In this document: in pieces, positions 61,306 through 64,000 of the stretch | How positions within the stretch are numbered: position 1 is the stretch's first letter | Layout: every line of letters begins with the position of its first letter | Source: Maricaulis sp963975345 | GTDB lineage: Bacteria; Pseudomonadota; Alphaproteobacteria; Caulobacterales; Maricaulaceae | Reading direction: 5' to 3' | Assembly (NCBI RefSeq): GCF_963975345.1 | Contig: NZ_CAXBGE010000003.1 | Coordinates: 186,001 to 250,000, forward strand | DNA: 64,000 nucleotides | Translations under genes and position numbers: made by a program | The notes under the pieces: generated by a model | What the model saw: the letters and a program-made list of their open reading frames with translations, nothing else | The model's database searches: none | Told to the model about the DNA's origin: nothing

Positions 61306-63612
61306 ATGTTCAAAAAATTGATTATCCGCAACGTAGGGGTTTTGAAGGCGTTTCACACGCCGGACTCACCGAAGCTGGCTCCACTCACGCTATTCTACGC
61401 GCGCAACGGACGTGGAAAATCGACACTCACCTCTGTCATGCGAGCCGCTAGGGACGGAAGTTCCAGCACTGTGCTCGGCCGCCGATCACTTGGAAACGGC
61501 AGTGCAGCTCCTGAAGTTACACTCGTAAGTGACGCTGGAAATATCCGGTTTGCAGACGAAAAGTGGACACCAACCGATGCGCCGATAGAGGTATTCGACA
61601 CTACTTTCATTACGGACAACATCTACGCGGGCGAACTAGTTGAGCTTACGCATGATCGCGGGCTTTTCTCCCTCATAATCGGTGACGTTGGAGTCCGGCT
61701 AGCAAAGCACCTCGACCGATTTAATATGCTCGCCAGGAGGACAGCGACAAGCTTGAAGGAAGCTAAGGCTGCTCTCGAAGACGACATCCCTTCGGACATA
61801 AGTTTGATTGATTTCATCGCGCTTGCGCCAGATGCAGGACTCCGGAAGCGCCTCGAGACTGCGGAGCTGGAACTCAAAGGAATGCAACAGGTCGACAAAA
61901 TTGTTGCATTAAAAAGCCTTGTTGACCTTCCAGAGCCAAGCTTTTCTGTCGATTTGGCTGCCGTGTTGGGGAAAACCATTGCGGAAGTGGAAACAACAGC
62001 CCGTGATCGCCTGCTCGCACACTTCAGGCATTTCGACTTCGACAAGAGGGGCGAGGCCTGGATCAATTACGGCGTAGAACACATCCACGACGATGCCTGC
62101 CCGTTTTGTGGGCGCGAAAATGCCGACGAAAAGGGCTTGGTGACGCTCTACAGCCAGATATTCAGCGAGACTTATAAGAACCACGTCGCCTCGATTACTG
62201 AGGCAATAGACAGGTTGAATGAGTCATTGGGCGAAAGCCCGAGATCGGAAGTGGCGAGCAATATTTCAGCCAACTCAGAAGCCGTATCGAAGTGGGCCGA
62301 GTTCGTGGCATTCGACTCGGCGTTGCCAGACGTATCGACACTCACAGCCCTACTTACCGATGCCCATAAACTTGCGAAGTCACTCTTGGACCAAAAGCGC
62401 GCCGCGCCTCTCGATGAAGTTGATGACTCAGACCGCCTGGTCGCGGCTCAACTCTCACTCGATCGCGCGCTCAGTTTGGCAAAGCAGTACAACGAGGCTG
62501 TTGCGGCGATAAATGCGCGCACAGTTGCTGCCCTAGCAGCAGCGCCCGCCACTGAAGCGGTGGCGGCGACCGCTCGCGATGCTCTCAAAAAGCGGATTCT
62601 GCGTCACGACGTCGGTGTCCAGAGGCGGGCGGATTCATATCAGACGGCTGAACGGCGCGACGAACGCGCTCGGCGCATCCGATCACAGGTGCAGGGACAG
62701 TTGAAGGCGGCTAACGAATCTGCGGCTGAACATTATCATTCGCGAGTTAATCACTACCTCTCTCGTTTTGGTGCGACCTTCCACATTTCCGAAATTACAA
62801 ACAGCATGCAAGGCAATTCTGGTCAGTCGGACTATCGGTTAGTGATAAAGGGCGAGACTATCGCGCGGGGCCGTGGTCGCGCTCAAGAGGCTGTCCCGAC
62901 GTTCAGGAATACACTTTCAGCCGGCGATAAGGCGACGCTCGCATTTTCATTCTTCTTGGCAAAACTCGATGGCGACCCCGACCTCTCCCGAAAGACGATT
63001 GTCATCGACGACCCGCTGAGCAGCCATGACAGTCATCGGAGAGGTAGAACGATTGAAGAGATCAAAAGCCTCTGCACCAGATGCGCACAAGTTATCGTCC
63101 TCTCACATGATGAGTTCCTCCTCCGCGACGTCGGAAATCGCTGCATCGGGGTTCTAAGTTCGGCGTTTGAGATTGAATTCGAGGGTCGCGATCAATGGTC
63201 GCGCGCCACGATAGCCGATCTGGATCAGCTGTGCCGCGCCAAGCACGCGAAGTTGAAGGACGAGCTTTCGGCGTTCATCGACGAGCGAAAAGGTAACCCT
63301 GACGACATTGTTCTAAAGCTCCGAAGGGTACTCGAGACCCACTACCGTCGCTCATATTCTGCTTACTTTTGCCCCGACCAAAATCTAGGACAGATCATTA
63401 GAAAGATCAGCTTGGTTGGCACAGGGCACCCTTGCTATCGTGATTTTGCGAAGTTGGAAAACTGCAACAGCGCGACGTGTGACGAACACCATGGCGACAA
63501 CGCGACCATTGTGCCTAGGCTTGGGATCGATCCTGACGAGCTGCGCGTAATCGCGATAGATGCTCTAGAGCTGATCGGTGCCCGCATTCCTGAGGGGGCG
63601 TCGGGCGGATAG
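61306..63612 (+). CDS. AAA_13 ATPase with zinc hook, RloC/PrrC-like anticodon nuclease candidate
   Basis: 768 residues. ABC-type ATPase: Walker A NGRGKST near 35, long coiled-coil arms, zinc-hook CPFC near 265-268, signature region near LSAGDKATLAF, Walker B IVIDDPLSSHDSHRRG near 565-575. The last ~120 residues carry RRVLE (R-x3-E) near 675 and DEHH near 727, similar to the Arg-Glu-His triad of PrrC/RloC tRNA nucleases. RloC-type enzymes cut the tRNA anticodon loop during phage infection or DNA damage. Base composition is lower in GC than its neighbours. Start ATG 61306; a TTG lies at 61270. Confidence 0.75.
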   Translation: MFKKLIIRNVGVLKAFHTPDSPKLAPLTLFYARNGRGKSTLTSVMRAARDGSSSTVLGRRSLGNGSAAPEVTLVSDAGNIRFADEKWTPTDAPIEVFDTTFITDNIYAGELVELTHDRGLFSLIIGDVGVRLAKHLDRFNMLARRTATSLKEAKAALEDDIPSDISLIDFIALAPDAGLRKRLETAELELKGMQQVDKIVALKSLVDLPEPSFSVDLAAVLGKTIAEVETTARDRLLAHFRHFDFDKRGEAWINYGVEHIHDDACPFCGRENADEKGLVTLYSQIFSETYKNHVASITEAIDRLNESLGESPRSEVASNISANSEAVSKWAEFVAFDSALPDVSTLTALLTDAHKLAKSLLDQKRAAPLDEVDDSDRLVAAQLSLDRALSLAKQYNEAVAAINARTVAALAAAPATEAVAATARDALKKRILRHDVGVQRRADSYQTAERRDERARRIRSQVQGQLKAANESAAEHYHSRVNHYLSRFGATFHISEITNSMQGNSGQSDYRLVIKGETIARGRGRAQEAVPTFRNTLSAGDKATLAFSFFLAKLDGDPDLSRKTIVIDDPLSSHDSHRRGRTIEEIKSLCTRCAQVIVLSHDEFLLRDVGNRCIGVLSSAFEIEFEGRDQWSRATIADLDQLCRAKHAKLKDELSAFIDERKGNPDDIVLKLRRVLETHYRRSYSAYFCPDQNLGQIIRKISLVGTGHPCYRDFAKLENCNSATCDEHHGDNATIVPRLGIDPDELRVIAIDALELIGARIPEGASGG

Positions 63613-63788
63613 GGTCCGTCGGGCTCGGAACGTGTCTGCAGAGTTCGATACTCTGCGCCGCCATCGGTCTTGCGACGCTGGCGCACTTCCAACGCGACAC
63701 CTGCATGATCGAGAGCAGGAAACCTGCGTACCAGCGCCGGCCTACTGTCGTGAGCCACCGCTTCAGAGCACAGCGTCATCACCCAGCA

Positions 63789-64000
63789 TCACACCGCGCA
63801 GCCCGCCCCCGAAACCTCCGCCCCTGTCGCGGCAAACTGGATCGCTTCGGGGGCGATCAGGGAGGCGATGACGGCGCCGACCTCCAGCTCCGAGACATGG
63901 CCGAAATAATGGGCCCGCAAGACGCCTTGCTGGTCGATGATCAGCAGACTTGGGGTGCCGCGCAGCTGGTAGGCGCTCATTGTCCTGGGGAAATTGTCCG
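63789..64000 (-). CDS. Redoxin (TlpA/thioredoxin-like), 5' end outside window
   Basis: C-terminal ~70 residues only. Read through the right edge it shows NFPRTMSAYQLRGTPSLLIIDQQGVLRAHYFGHV, the cis-Pro and strand/helix pattern of TlpA/AhpC-TSA-type redoxins, then a helix and a Cys near the C-terminus (SGAGCAV). The CXXC active site would lie off the window. A 170-bp spacer separates it from the convergent ATPase gene. Confidence 0.75.
   Translation of the reverse strand, partial: DNFPRTMSAYQLRGTPSLLIIDQQGVLRAHYFGHVSELEVGAVIASLIAPEAIQFAATGAEVSGAGCAV

Noticed and set aside
61126..61356. 76-codon frame on minus between tetR and the ATPase gene
   Set aside because: It overlaps the ATPase start and the tetR operator and has no ribosome-binding site or recognisable feature.

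Overview
The window reads as a chromosomal segment of a GC-rich alphaproteobacterium, most likely Caulobacterales/Maricaulales (Hyphomonadaceae- or Maricaulaceae-like). Pointers are a ChvI-type response regulator, a CC0125/CC1285-type lipoprotein, an Usg-family protein, an IalB-like protein, the hemC-hemD-mitofilin-HemY block, many S9/TonB/lipoprotein genes and compact operons joined by 4-bp stop/start overlaps. The assignment rests on gene families recognised by eye, not on a search.

Layout. 0-9.4 kb: chvI (cut by the window edge), a divergent unknown gene, a DUF1214/DUF1254 pair, an S9A peptidase lipoprotein, dapF, a TPR/beta-propeller protein, Usg and a small lipoprotein. 9.37-10.07 kb: a decayed IS481-like element with a 6-bp target duplication. 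10.1-25.2 kb: a surface-glycan island with two divergent operons. The minus operon encodes an epimerase, an FAD oxidoreductase, GtrA, a HAD-UbiA fusion, DprE1-like and DprE2-like enzymes and a VTT membrane protein. This is the enzyme set that makes polyprenyl-phosphoryl-D-arabinofuranose in mycobacteria. The plus operon encodes two large polytopic membrane proteins, two GT2 glycosyltransferases (one with two GT domains) and a WY-repeat protein. 25.2-26.3 kb is gene debris, including a second end of the same IS type.

26.3-37.7 kb: a small repeat protein, a TonB receptor with a candidate iron operator, an SDR, an isoaspartyl peptidase, a HEPN-motif protein, an IalB-like protein, rlmN, an ABM-GNAT fusion, a methyltransferase-like lipoprotein, a 27-residue membrane peptide, a creatininase-family protein and a kelch lipoprotein. 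37.66-38.26 kb is a palindrome-rich spacer with a perfect 27-bp inverted repeat. 38.3-39.5 kb holds small accessory genes. 39.6-47.5 kb is housekeeping: Rieske, YciI, gpsA and tsaD on minus; hemC, hemD, a mitofilin-like gene, HemY and a uridine kinase-like gene on plus. tRNA-Thr(CGT) follows.

47.7-61.1 kb: MscS, DUF1244, an AIM24-like protein, two single-domain receivers (one without the phosphoacceptor Asp), folD-DUF167-yggT, tRNA-Ala(CGC) with an accessory gene beside it, a FliL-like protein, a pterin dehydratase, bioB, VanZ, an alanine symporter, a DFR-like reductase and its TetR regulator with a palindromic operator. 61.3-63.6 kb: a zinc-hook AAA_13 ATPase resembling the RloC anticodon nuclease. 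The window ends inside a redoxin gene.

The most distinctive system is the 10-25 kb island. It looks like a complete supply line for a lipid-linked pentofuranose donor next to membrane glycosyltransferase candidates that could use it. It is bracketed by two same-orientation remnants of one IS family.
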